A stretch of DNA of 64,000 nt from Setophaga petechia (lineage: Eukaryota; Chordata; Aves; Passeriformes; Parulidae). Made by a program: the position numbers and the translations under genes. Below the pieces are notes generated by a model. The model did not search any database. It had not been told where the DNA came from and saw only the letters and a list, made by a program, of their open reading frames with translations. Within the stretch, counting starts at the first letter, position 1. Each line of letters opens with the position of its first letter. Location of the stretch: assembly GCA_024362935.1 (NCBI GenBank), contig JANCRA010000009.1:17243572-17307571 (forward strand), in the 5' to 3' direction. This document shows positions 1 through 13,000 of the stretch, piece after piece.

Positions 1-902
1 TTTTTCTTTTCTTCTATGGTTTTTCTTTCTCATGTACCCAGCTTCACTTAAAAAGAGGGTTAAAAAACTAGTATGCATCTGACTAGTGAACTTCCCAAGA
101 TTAAGGTCAGCCTAACCCCCAGGCCCTCTCTTTAAATTAGGCATAGAGAAAACAGGACATCTGCTGGAGACAGAGGTAGTCTTCAGCACAAAAGGAGCCT
201 GTCAGCTCCTGCAGAACCTGCTCAGCTGATCTTGTGTCCAACAGAAGCTCTGAAAGAGGGACAGTAACTACAGCCAGAAGCTTTCTTGGATTGACTGGGG
301 TATGGTGTAAGAAAACAGACACCGTTCCCTGCATTCTGTAGAGTGGTAGAAATCGTACTAGATAGCATCAAGAGTTTCTTTCAAGAAAGGCAGTGATTAT
401 TTCCTGCTAGTTCAAATAATGCTACCACTTCAAATGCTGATATGGACATTACCAAGATATTAAAAGGTAACACAAGTGGTGTGCAGCACGCCAACTTGCC
501 TGCCAATTTTCTAACAAACTTGAGTGGGAAGTTGACTCCTTAGTAATTTCTCCAAATCATGAAAATACCTGGAAACTGAAGAATGCATTAATTACATTTT
601 CTATTACACATGGCATCTGAGTCCTTGAGCCTTCAAAACAACTCATGCACCCAAGTTCTTTGTGAATGATTAACTTGCCCTTTTCTTTGCATTGTTTCAA
701 ATACTGTACTTAGAAAGATGGAAGAACTCATTCAGAAGTCCCCCATCCATGCCCCCAAAGGCATGGCAAAGTTTTACCTAACAGTAGTCAGTCAGACAGG
801 TGGATCCTGCAATCAAAAAAAGCTTCTCTGAAAGGATGATTAAACAAGGTACAAGGGCTGCCCAGAGTGTCACAGTATTTATTAAAATCACAGAAGAATT
901 AC
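1..902 (-). other. Start of the ZMYM2 intron that follows the last visible exon
   Basis: This is intron sequence downstream of the exon at 903-1004. I searched both strands for the next expected ZMYM2 exon (the acidic, basic-cluster part before the C-terminal domain) and did not find it. No repeat was recognised. Confidence 0.7.
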
Positions 903-1004
903 CTCTTGGAAAGTCTATTTCAATATCAAGGTCTGGCTCATATGGAACATCGGGCAAGCATGTCTGTGACTCTGAGTTTAGGAAATTGGAGTCAACTATC
1001 ACAC
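903..1004 (-). CDS. ZMYM2: ZMYM2 last exon in window (acidic linker), residues 949-982
   Basis: Acceptor TTTTAAACAG, then GT completing a Ser codon, followed by [15 protein letters not shown] and [18 protein letters not shown]. The final motif matches ZMYM2. Donor GTAATT at 902 leaves phase 1, so the coding sequence continues beyond base 1. The exon is 102 nt; the stretch before PDVPYEP is about seven residues shorter than remembered human protein. Confidence 0.92.
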
Positions 1005-4000
1005 CTGTTTAAAACAAAAGGAAAACATTTCATTATTTTAACCAACATATGGATTAGCCAAATGGAGCAGATCTACAACTTTAGAAGCTGAGTTGTTCTA
1101 AAACTGATTGTTCTGCTCATTACCATCCTACATTTTCTTGTTCTTGGGATCTCATGTTTACTTTTCCAACCTGATTTCCTTTAAACATAAAACATACTTA
1201 CTAGCCCATTGTTCTTCTCCATAAAGGTGAGTCAGCAAAGCACATGTATAGAAAATCAAATACTGGTGAACCTGGATCATATCAACCAATCCCAGAATTC
1301 AATCAATCTTGCCAAAACTAACTGTCTATTTTCCTACCTGATCCTGTCACAACAGAACAGACTTTCAAATCTGCATTTGTAGGATCTGTTTCTCAAATAA
1401 GGCAGGGAGAAACAAAGCTTGAACTCTCTCCAACTTCTGGCAAACACTGATTGCTCCAAATTCAGTCCTCTGTAAGTGAGCAAGCTCTGATCCCATATAT
1501 CTGCTCATTTAGCTAGCTGTACTTCACAAAAGAGAGCAAAAAACTGAAAATGACAACCTTGCAAGTGCTACCAGAAATGTGCAGTTTTAGTAGAAGAATG
1601 GAAATAGATCAGAATACAGTAAGCCTCCCAGGACGGCAGCTCCACTGCCCTCCTACATAATGAGGCAGAAAGCGTAAGTGTATGTAATTTGTCAACAACC
1701 TTTCAGAAATCTGTTGAAAGAACTTGGAAAAAACCTTAACAAAATTTCATCTGAGTGAAGGAAAATCTTCCTGGAAAGACACAGGAAAGACTTGAAGATT
1801 TGGGCAAGCAGAGCCAGGAAATAGGAGCAAAGAGACGTGGGCACTGAGAAACTAAAACTACAAAGTACAAAGTATGTGGGACTTTTTGATCTTCGGATAT
1901 AAATTTTTATTATGAGAATAATGTGCTGGCTGTTGCCCAGCAGTGCTTACTCTAAATCATGGGCTTTTCAGTTTCCCATGTTTTGCCAGAATGCACAAGA
2001 AGCTGAAAGGAAGCATGTCCAGAACAGTTGAGCTGAAGTGTCCAAAGGGGTGTTGGGCACACAATGCTCAGTATATAACTGGGGAAGTTGGCTGGGAACC
2101 ACCAACTGCTGCTAAGGAACAGGCTGGGTCAGTGGGTGGAGGGCACCTGTATGGTGCATCACTTAGCTTTCTTGTGCTTTATTCCTCCCTCTCCCCTCTT
2201 TTAATTGTATTTACTAGTATAGTTAGTATTATATTTTATTTTGTTTCAATTATTAAACTGTTCTTGACTCACAAGGTTTACTTTTTTTTCCAAGTCTCTT
2301 CCCCACCAGGCATGAGGGGACTGAGTGAGTGGCTGTGTGGTACTTAGTTGCCATCTGACATTAAGGTACAATACAACTTCATATAAGACTTCAATGACAG
2401 CACTGCTGTACTCAAACTTTCCCTAAAATAAAAAAAGAAACCCAATCCTTCTAGTCACACACATCCCCCAGCACTCCAAACAGTCAAAAACTCATCAGGA
2501 AACTCACTGGCCACATCAGAAGCTTCAGGTTTTCCAACGTGTTCAGGTACCACCCCTGACAAGTTCAGTAGCTCAGACTCCAGAGGATCTCCGGGCACTT
2601 TTCCCCTCAGCTCTTCTATTGCTGCAAGGATTTTCTCAGTGCTATCCAGAGTAGTGGGCAAAAAAACTGGAACTGGCACCTGTGCAGACAGGGAGGCAGA
2701 GATAATCAGAAAAGAAAAAATGCCACAACAAAGCAACCAACAACAACAAAAAAAACCCATACTCTTCTTCTGAAAGACAGAGTTGATACAGATTAGAAAC
2801 AAGTCACTCTAGTGTGAGCTAACAAAAAATGCTGACAGGTTAAAAACCCAACATGAAAGAGTGTGAACAGAAGGGATTGCAGGGAAGGACACAGGAAAAA
2901 AAAAAGACAAAATATAGCTGGTCAAAGAAAGAACAGAAGGGTCTTTGGAACTTCAGACTTGTCTGACTGTAACCTCAGACCAACAGTTTGGACAAATCAG
3001 CATTGTGTTTTAGTGGCTTGTTTTTTCCTGCTGTTTATCCCACTCTGCCATCCTTTCCCAACACAACCTTTTCAGCTTCCTTATTACAAGAACAAACCTT
3101 GCTGTTAAAGGCATATTCAGCATATTCAGCAAAAGCAGAAGTTTTGCTCAGAACTGTTCCTAAAAAGCCCAGTGGCACAAGACGTTCACACTGGAAGCAG
3201 GCAGACAAGTCCTGAAGAACAATCAGGAATCAAGTGCTGCTGTCAGATTCCAATGCTTTTTCAATAAATACCCCTGCAGCACCCTGCAATCCTTTAGATG
3301 GACCAGGAGGAGAACAAGCAGCAGCACAAAGTGGTCCCACACAAGCATGTGAAGAGATGCCAATTTTAAAATGAAGCTGAAGTCTCACTTACAGGAACAG
3401 GAACCGTGGTAGGAATAGGAACATTTTGACTGTACATGTTCATAGGCACCGGAACGTAGACTGGTACAGGAATAGGCACTGGGACATACTCTTTTTTCCA
3501 CTCATCTTCTATTAAGAGAAAAAGGAAAAAGGCAAATACTGCCAGGTATTTAAATATATTTTACACCTGCCATTTAGTGAAAAAAAAATCTGAATATTTG
3601 CAATATGTTAAAAGACAGTAATAGTTAAGAAGAAGTTGCAATGAGGAAATTAGTCCTAGCACAGCTCAGGAGTTACCTGTCTGACAAGATTTTGCCTGCA
3701 TATGAGGCTTACAGTACGTGGCTTTTGTCATTGTCAAAGGCTTGCAAAGAACTGCCTTGTTCTTCATTTCTCTGTTAGGTGTTGGAGAAGGTGGTGGAGC
3801 TGAGCCCTGCAAACAAGCAAATAAGAGAAGGTGCTGTTGCACCACACTGATTCCAACACAAAGTTCTTGACTTAATTTATCAGCTGATACTTTTCATAAA
3901 CGAGATACCGAAAAGGAAGCTCACAGAAACATAACAAAGCAGCAGCAACTACTATTCTAAAATTGCAAGCTATTCTACATTCCTAATACTGAGCTGCCAC

Positions 4001-7000
4001 TGCTAGGACCATAAGAGGAGGGCTAGCACTTCTGGCTCATTTCTCTTTTTTTTTTTTTTTTTTTAAATTGAAGGTACCCTAAACACTTTTTCCAACGTGC
4101 TTAAGTGAAAGAACCATTTAAGCAATTTTATAACATGAAAAGTAATTTTAGCTGTAAAAAGAGTTAATTAGGAGCAGCATGAACGAACTTTAGGCTCGAG
4201 ATCTAACCTTCTTGAACTATGCCATAGTCCAAAGATGACCCTTTTTTTTAAAAAAAAAAAAAAAAAAGTATTTCTGAATGAAAATTCTCTAAACATTTTT
4301 ATTACCTAAAGGATGAGCTTCGAGCTCCCCCTGCTGGCTCTGCAACAGTGACAATAAATAACCTGGGAACATGCCTGAACGTTCAAACTGCATCCTTATG
4401 GTCAACAGGTAAAAAACCATCTTGTTCCAGACATGGATTTTTTACCCTACTACCACTTTTAGAGCCTGATTTGAGAAACAAACTCTCAGTTTTATTTGGT
4501 CAGATATATAAGAAGACTAGCCCCATATGTCCATTTAGATAGGGAAAGGAAGCCCAGTCCTGAGAACAGCAATATGCTCCACCAGGTGTATGCTCCCTAA
4601 AATATATTTTAAAAATACTGTTTCACACATAGCTTTGACATGATCTTTACATGACTGAATTAACATCATTAAACATAAAATACTAGAAGTTTTTAACATG
4701 ACAGCTTAGTTTGTCTGATGTCTCTAGTTACCTAAGCAATTTTCTGTGTTTCTCATAAATGTATTTATATCGTTATCAAAAACTTTCACTTTTTCAGTTA
4801 AATCTAAGATTTACCTTTGATGCCTATTTGCATTTAAAAGGCAATTCTCTCAGACCTTCCATGCAACAAACAAATCAAAACAAAAAACACTAAGCTAACA
4901 GAAAACAATATTTATAGTAGTATTTTTGACAAGCTGAGAAAAACTGAAACTCAGAATGATGAAGGCTGCTGTTCCACTGATGATCCCCACCCTTCCAGAC
5001 TGTGATCCTGCAAAAGGCTCTGCTTCCCTACTCTGTAACAAAGTCAATCAGACCTTGAGCACCTGGAGAATTCTTCTCTTGGGAAGGATAAAATTTAAGA
5101 ACTGAAGATTTACTTTCAGTTTTGTAAAGCTGAGCTACCACCTTAATATTCCAAAGGAACAGTGAAATTCTCTTCCTTTTCCATACTCAATAAATACACT
5201 AGTTATTCTAAACACATGAATAAAGACACACAGTGTGTTGATCAACTTTTAAGCAAGATTTATATGCACTATAGATGTAAAACACATGGTTGATGATTTA
5301 GTTTCCCAGAAGACATTGAAAAGGAAGTATGAATATTTGAAATTTTTATTTCACCTACAGATGTGAAAAAGACTAAAAAGCTTTATAAATTTAGCTTAGG
5401 ATCATTCAAAGACACTGATTTTTGGTTTTTAATAGCATCCCTCTGATTCACTGGGATCTCACGTTTTAAGTACATCTAATTATGTTTTGTATATATACAG
5501 AAAAAGAGAGAGAGAGAGAGAGAGAGAGACAGAGTTAGATATAAGAGTGTGTTAAATATATGTACTTACTGTCATTTTTGTCCGGGGAGTTTGACAGCCC
5601 TGATCTAAAAGTACAAGGAAACATTTTTAGAATTTTTTTCCCTCTTTCAAAATCAAAGCAAATTTCAGTAAGCAACTCAAGGTAACACCTGTCACCAATA
5701 TAACATTAAATCAAGAGAACTCTTTAAAACCATCTTGCAGGTGAGAACTGCACACAAGACTTTTCCTTCATGAACATGTCCCTACTGTTCTCACTCCACA
5801 CTCCAGTATTGAGCCTTACATAAAGGCAAATGATAAATCAATGCTCTAGTCAGATGTGAATACAGCCTCTTTCAGAAAAGTAAACACCAAAACATTCAAG
5901 TATGAAAATGGCTATACAAAGTAGCTGAGCTGGTGTAATTGCATTAATTTAAAAGCTGGTTTATTTGAACTTTGCCTGACTTCCCATTTAAACCACACAA
6001 ACATGTATTCAGTGCCCATGAGCAAATTTACACAGTACCTACTGCCAACAGAAAGGAAAAAAAAAACCAATGTATTCCTCCTATCTAGATACTTTCACTG
6101 TATTTTCATTTCCATTTCACTTATTTTCCTTTCATTCCATTTAATTAATTTCTTTTTTTTCATTCCTAGTGCACCTGTTCTCTGTGACCAAAAGGTATTT
6201 TGAGAAATGTTTCCACAGACCAAATAATGACAAACTGGAGCACAACAAAAGAGGAAAACATTTTCTTTTCCCATGATGATACAGCACTAAAATTACACTT
6301 AACCCAGAATAGCTCAACGATAACAGCTGAAAACAGCTCTGATGATAACACAGAAAAGGATAACACCTAACGCAATTTATTACAACAAATAAATAATTCA
6401 TGCAGCTTTCAATTTTTCATTGAAAGGAAGCTTCTGGCTTAGCAGCTGTGTAGCCCTGAAGCAGCACCTACCATAGTGCAGGTTCTCAGGTCCTTTCTGG
6501 GTGGCCAGGTTGGGCTCGTTCTGCTGGCAGTAGAAGCGGAGCAGGCAGTGCTGATCGCAGAAATGCTTCATCTCGCCGCGCCACTGCACCTTCTCTTTCA
6601 GGGCTCCTTGGGACTTACAACAGTCACACCGTACAGCCTTAATGCAAAGGAAGATTTCACATTTTTAAACAGGCCTTGGGAAAAAAATTACTGTTACATT
6701 TTAAAAGGCTACATTTTTAAGAGTACTGAGGATTCAGTACCACTATACAGTTAAGTCTTGCTCATGAACAACCAGTTAAACTCCCTTCCTTTTCAACAGT
6801 TTACTGGGGGTTAGCACCCAGAATAAATCTGCTTTGCTTTAGTAATTTGTCACTATGTAAAAAAAAAAAAAAAATTGCTCACTTTTAAAGAGTTATGAAA
6901 AAAATAATTTTGTGCACCAATTTTAATTAATTTCATTGAAGTATTCTGCAAAACAAAAGCAGAAAGTGTTAAGTCCTTAATGACTCTATTGAACTGAGGA

Positions 7001-10000
7001 CAAACACAAGCCAATTAGTTCCATTTTTTTCTACCTTCAAGATCAGGCAGGCTTTTTTTGGTCTGTTTTAAAAAAGAATCAAAAGTTTTAAAAAGTCACC
7101 AAAAGAATAATTTCTCTAGGTATGAAATCAGCATAACTGTTTTTTATATTTCCATTATTTTTGTAGCTTGGCAACAATTTTAAATTACAGTTTTTTAGTT
7201 CATCCAAGTTTCTCTATGATTTATAAATAACATTTTCTCTCAAAAAAAGAGGACTCCCCCAAAATTTAGTTAGCATGTAACTCAAACATTTAAGTAATAT
7301 ATCCTTCATGAACTTGCATATTAATTTAATGAGGCATCACTACAGTAATGTTCTTCTCCAGAATAGATTCTACTGCATTTCATCTGCCACGCTATAAGTT
7401 ACTACCTGAACAGTGGTAGCCTCAATTTCACATCTTCCAGTAAACAAATAGTTGTTTGCACTACAGCTTGCCTCAGTATTGATTGCAACCTCTATCCTAA
7501 AGCAGACCTTAAAAATTTAAAAACTTTAAAGATGCTCAGGAATCCAAAGTAAGTCAACCTAATAATATAGCCAGAAGAGGAAGAGGGAAGTTATAATATA
7601 TGCAACATAAAACATTAATACATAAAACCATACACAACATTGCAGTTATGCACGAGGCTCTGATGGCTTAAAAAAACAAAACAAAACAAAACGAAGTCCA
7701 ACTGTAGTTTTTGTGACTCCAAAAAAGTATGAACAAGCCAATTAGTTCCAATTTTAAAAATAATTAAATGTGTCATTTCTTCCCTGTATTTCAACAGTGT
7801 AATACCCCTAGCAGCGTAAGAAATTAAGCTCTCCATTGTAATTTTCAAGTATTTAAAGATGATACATAGAGAGGCTGTTGCCTAACAGTATAACCAGCTT
7901 AAACTGGGAGCAATTGAAGCTGCAGCTTCAAGATCACCTCACACTAAGCATCAGGTGGCCCTGGAAGAGCAGATATTTCTCTTCTCTGTGCAGGTAGCAG
8001 CAGCAGTGCTTATGCACCTGTAGGGCACACAAGGTCAGAGGCCTTACAGCCCTGCATCATCCCCATCCTCTCCTAATTTTTGTTATATTTGTCACTTGGA
8101 CTTTCCACTGATGCTGATCCAGTTCCTTCTGCAGATCACCTCAGTGGTAAGTAAGTAAGCTTTTTTCTTAGAAGGGAGTGGGGAAGAAGACAAAATGCAG
8201 AAGTAGATAGAATGTTGCCAAAATAGTGTAGATTTAACCAGCTCATGAAAGCTGTGAATTCACACCTTAAAGGCAGATGCAACTTCCAAAGCCACCAAAA
8301 GAATGAAATATCAGTAGGGGGAAAAAAAAAGGTATAATTCACTCTCAATTTAAATCTCAAACCCATCTAACACTGATTAAGAATGACAGCTGACTCACGT
8401 ACAGAAAAGCCCATCTATTCTGACCTGCTGCACGCTGCTTGACTATCAAAGCACCACTTTCTGCTCATTTTTCTCTCCTTCAAAGAAAGAAAAAGGGGTC
8501 AAATCTTGTAAAACCGAGCAACTACAGCCTTCCTACAGCAGGGCCTGTTGTGATAGGATAAGGAGAAATGGTTTAAAATTGGAGGGTCAGCTTAAGATTA
8601 GATATAAAAAAGGTCAACTTAGACTAGATAGAAGAAAGAAGTTTTTCAGAATGAGGGTGAAACACTGGAACACGTTGCCCAGAGAGGTTATAGACAGGTA
8701 AACATTTAAGGGGGGATGGGACTCCAAGCAACCTGATCTCACTGAAGAAGTCCCTGCTTGTTGCAGATGTGTTGGGACTACTCAGCCTCATAAAGGTCCC
8801 TTCCAACCCAACTATTCTGTGATTGCCTCACTCCTGCAACTGTTCTCTCCCTCCTCTGGTTTCCTTTTCCATTTTTAAAAAGTGTATTAAAAGTGTATTG
8901 TCTCTCCTAGGCTTCTACTAAATTATTTAGGTAAAAAAAAAAAATGGTTTGCTTCTGCATGGAAATTACTATTCCTCAGGAAACCTGGGATTCTTTTATA
9001 GTGATGCTTCACTTCTCATCTCTACATTTACTACACTTGAATTCTACTGTTTCCATAATTCTGTTTACAGTCAATTTTATACACCATTCCATGCACTGAA
9101 GTTTCCTGCTGTTTGCTCACCCACCTCCCTGACCATCAAATTTATTGAAAGTGAAAATGAATTAAATATTTTTGTGACATTTCATGATTTTTCCTTCCTT
9201 CCCCTTTTTATTTGTTTTCACCTGGGATAGTGGCACTAAATGTTAACTGAATCTCCAAAATACCTGCCCCAAGTCTGCTTATCTCTGTGTTCCAAAAAGC
9301 CCCTCTCTGCTTGCTGTGCTTGAACTGCACATGTCCTTTGCCACTCCTAACTGCTTTTTGGTACATTTCTTTTCCCATTATTTCAATATGTTCAAATGGG
9401 CATGATTATTAGTATAAATCATTAATGTTTGCCCCAAATTTGGGTTAAAGAATAAAATTTACATATGTGGGGCTTTTATTTATATTTTTAATTCCTCCAT
9501 CACCTGTTCCTGATGTTCTCCAATGGTGTGGACTGCTATTAACTTCACCTAATCTTAGCTGTCTATTCCAGCTTCAATTGCAGTAAATAGGAAGCAAAAG
9601 CTGTTCCCAGAGAGTGAGTATAAAAGAAGATCAGCTGTTCTGAAAAGAGTACTTACTGGAGGTTGAGATTTCTAACTAGGGAACAGCTGAATTCCAACAA
9701 CAGAAATTCCACAAGGCTGTCTTGCTGTCTTTACCATTTCGATTAATGCCGGCTCCACTTTCAAATTTTACAACTGCTGAAAATCTTTGCTGAGCTCACC
9801 AGCCACAGTGATTTTCCTTGCCTCAGACTGTAGTTCCCCACCTCCTACTTCCTCTTTGCTGCAGACATCTGACCCCCACTGAACACAGAGCCACCACTGC
9901 ACATGCTGAGTCTGATCAATTCTCCACAGTGGCCTCGCGTGACCTGTGAGGCTGCAGTGGAGAACCAGGCAGTACTTCAGCTGCACTACTGTCACCCATG

Positions 10001-13000
10001 TTTCTCAGTGTGTATTTAAAGAAACAGATTTCTGTGCCGTTCTCAGAACTGTATACTCTTTTTCAAGGTAATTTCAATGCTCTAATTAATCAACTGATTG
10101 AAACTGTCATCAAACATCAGGCTACCTAAAGATTTATACTGACGTTTCCCAGGCATTTTCTGGATTAACATCCAAACCATTGCCTGCAAATTTACAGGAG
10201 GAGCTCTAAAAACTTAGGGAGCTAACCTCAAGACACCCACAATTTTACCTCTTGTCTCAGAGGTGCATGGAACCCAAAGAGTAGAAATTTCCTCAGAAGT
10301 TGGCACCAACTGCAGCTTTTGTCCAACAAATTATCAGGACTAAAACTATTCTTTTACATTTCACTGCCTCATATTAGGTTTAAAGGACTCTTATCTAGGT
10401 AAGTCTAATGAACTTTTAATACTTCTAGAAAAGTTGTTGTGCTTCTACTATTGCTAGCTTCTTTGGGCTTCCTGAGAAGAGAATTTTGGCATTCAGGGAA
10501 GTGCTCCCACAATACTTGATTATTTTAAAAGGTTACAATGTTTTCCAGATAATACTACATGAGAAAGATATGTCCATAAAAAAAAGTAGACAAAGAAGAT
10601 GGAGACAAACATTTGTTTAATGAACACAATGATGGTGTTAAAACATTACTGAGTTATTGCTACTTATTTCTCTTCATGTATACATTCATTGAAACTCCAA
10701 AACAACATGGACATTGCAAAAATGAGACAAAGCTCATACATATGTAACTATTCTTTTAAGAAGCTAACAGACAAAACAGCTAATGAAGTACAAATTCAGA
10801 GAATGGTCCTTATCTATTCTGTCTTCCCATGTTTTCATCATTGTCTATTTTGGCTACATAAGAATATTGAGCTAACAATGCACTACCAAATCAAAGGTAT
10901 CTGGAGTGACTTCCATAAAGTGGGAGAAGTTATCAGCAAGGATGTAAAGAAATAAAAAAGAGAATTTTAGCAAAAGACACAATTTCCCAAAACCTATTAT
11001 ATGTCTTTCCCATGTAATAAATCTCAAACTTTTTAAACCAAAACTCAATAGCATTAAGGCTTTAAGAAGCACTTGGAAAAAATTACAATTAACAATTCTT
11101 CACTGGAACCCTAGTTATACTAGCAAGTCTAACATTCAAAAAGTAGAAGTGTCTAACACATCAAGATTATCAAATATCAAAAGTTATCAGCAAATCTGTT
11201 TAAATTGCCTTTTTATGACATCAGATCTAACTTTGCTGTGACACAGTACCAATAGCATTTATGCAGATTTCATGGGCCAGTTATTACCTTATCCCATGAA
11301 TCAGGATAATGTGAAGCCCAAGTTTTCAAGTTGTCTCAAAGCTGAATCACAGCACAAGCTTCCACAGAAGCTTAGGTACAGTTAAGTAGTTTGGTATGCA
11401 CACCTCCAGACTATATTCTTTGCTGAATCAGAAGATTTCTAAAGCACACCAAAGATTTGGGTTCTCTACCAGAAGGCACTTCTTTCACAGGGATAAATTT
11501 AATCTCACACCCCATGTTTTAAGGCATATAGAAAGATTAAATATGACTGTATGAAGTTAATATTTTAGTTAAGAACTTTGCAGCCAAGCTCTGTCACCCT
11601 ATTTTCATGTGAGACAAAAGAAACACACTGCTGTCTTCAGAAGTTTTCTTTTAGGAATGTCAAGTAAGACCCTACATACATTACTCAAAATAAAGAATTT
11701 ACAGTGTGTGGCTGTAACATTTCTGGAACCAGACATTCCAAAATATCCGAAATATCTTCATATTCAGTTCTTTTATGGTAGGTAGATCGTCTTGAATTAC
11801 AGGACTTGTATCTAGCCCTCTAACATTTCAAGTTTTTTACTGCCTTCCAGGCTGTGTGCAGAGTTTTGGTACGGTGATGAATTTTGTACTGTCTTTTTGG
11901 CAACTGCATCCACAGTGTAGTTCTTGTTTTGAAATTATCAGTGTAGCTTTCCAGGACGTTCACACCAGAGATCAAATATTTTATCCATGGCACTAATCGC
12001 AGGTTAAACCCAGTCCAATTTCATCTTTTCCTTTCAAAAAACGTAAACAAAAAAACTCTTATTGTGAAGTCTTTGCTGGTGCTTCACAAGGCAGTTAAGC
12101 TTCCAGAGACTTAGAAATAGATGCTATCTGTTTGATTTAAACTGTTATTAGAAATCCATTTGGTCTTGCTTTTTCCTTTGGCATCCTTTCCACTGGGAAA
12201 TACTGAACAATCAAAGCCTCTGCAGTTCAAACTGTGGGAGAAGGGAAAAGGCAAAAAAGGAGGCAAAAACAGGAACAAGAAAAACTCTGCTAATGTCAGT
12301 GAACTCAAGGTATCCAGCTGCTACTAACAGTGTTTTCAATATTCTGAACACACATTAAAGAAGTTTTGACAAGAAAAATGTGGCATTAACTGAGAAAAAA
12401 TTGGAATTGTAAAGTAACAAATATACATACTAATTTTTCTTGTTTTCTGTAACTCAAGACTTCCTTGCCAAACGAATTATTAAAATCAGATTATAGAAAT
12501 GCTGCTCTAAGATCTACAAAAACTGAAACGATGAAATTATTACATTTGCTTATTCTATAGCAAATGCCTTGCTGAAGTAAGCCATATTTGCTGCACAGTC
12601 CTTGAGATATCCTCACATGTGCATTTTTGGTTTTTTTAACTGTGGAGCTCTCGTCAAAAATTCTGAGTTACTTGCCTTGTAGTACCAGTCCTGAAATTTT
12701 TTACAGCACTCTTCACTGCAGAAATCTCTCACTACACCATCAAGTTCCTTAGTTGCTCCCTTTTTGCACAGCTGTGAGCAGTAATTACAAGTAACACATC
12801 TCAGTCCTAACCGTCTTGCAAAGTCTTGTTTATATAGCAGCTTGCAGCCTGGAAACAGATTTTAAACATTAGGAACAAAGTAACTTTTACAGAGAGATAT
12901 CACAGTTAAGAGCTAAATATTGAAAATTAAATTAATACAACAACAGCTAACAACTGGGGCTTCAGACAAATTCAGGGTGCACAGTAAGACTATATTTCAA

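Noticed and set aside
137..334. Minus-strand 65-codon frame near the window start, checked as the next ZMYM2 exon
   Set aside because: The sequence does not resemble the acidic and basic linker that follows DIEIDFPR.
1943..2347. A 134-codon plus-strand frame with hydrophobic stretches
   Set aside because: It lies entirely within the solo LTR; LTRs of this type are noncoding and the hydrophobic part is the T-rich segment.
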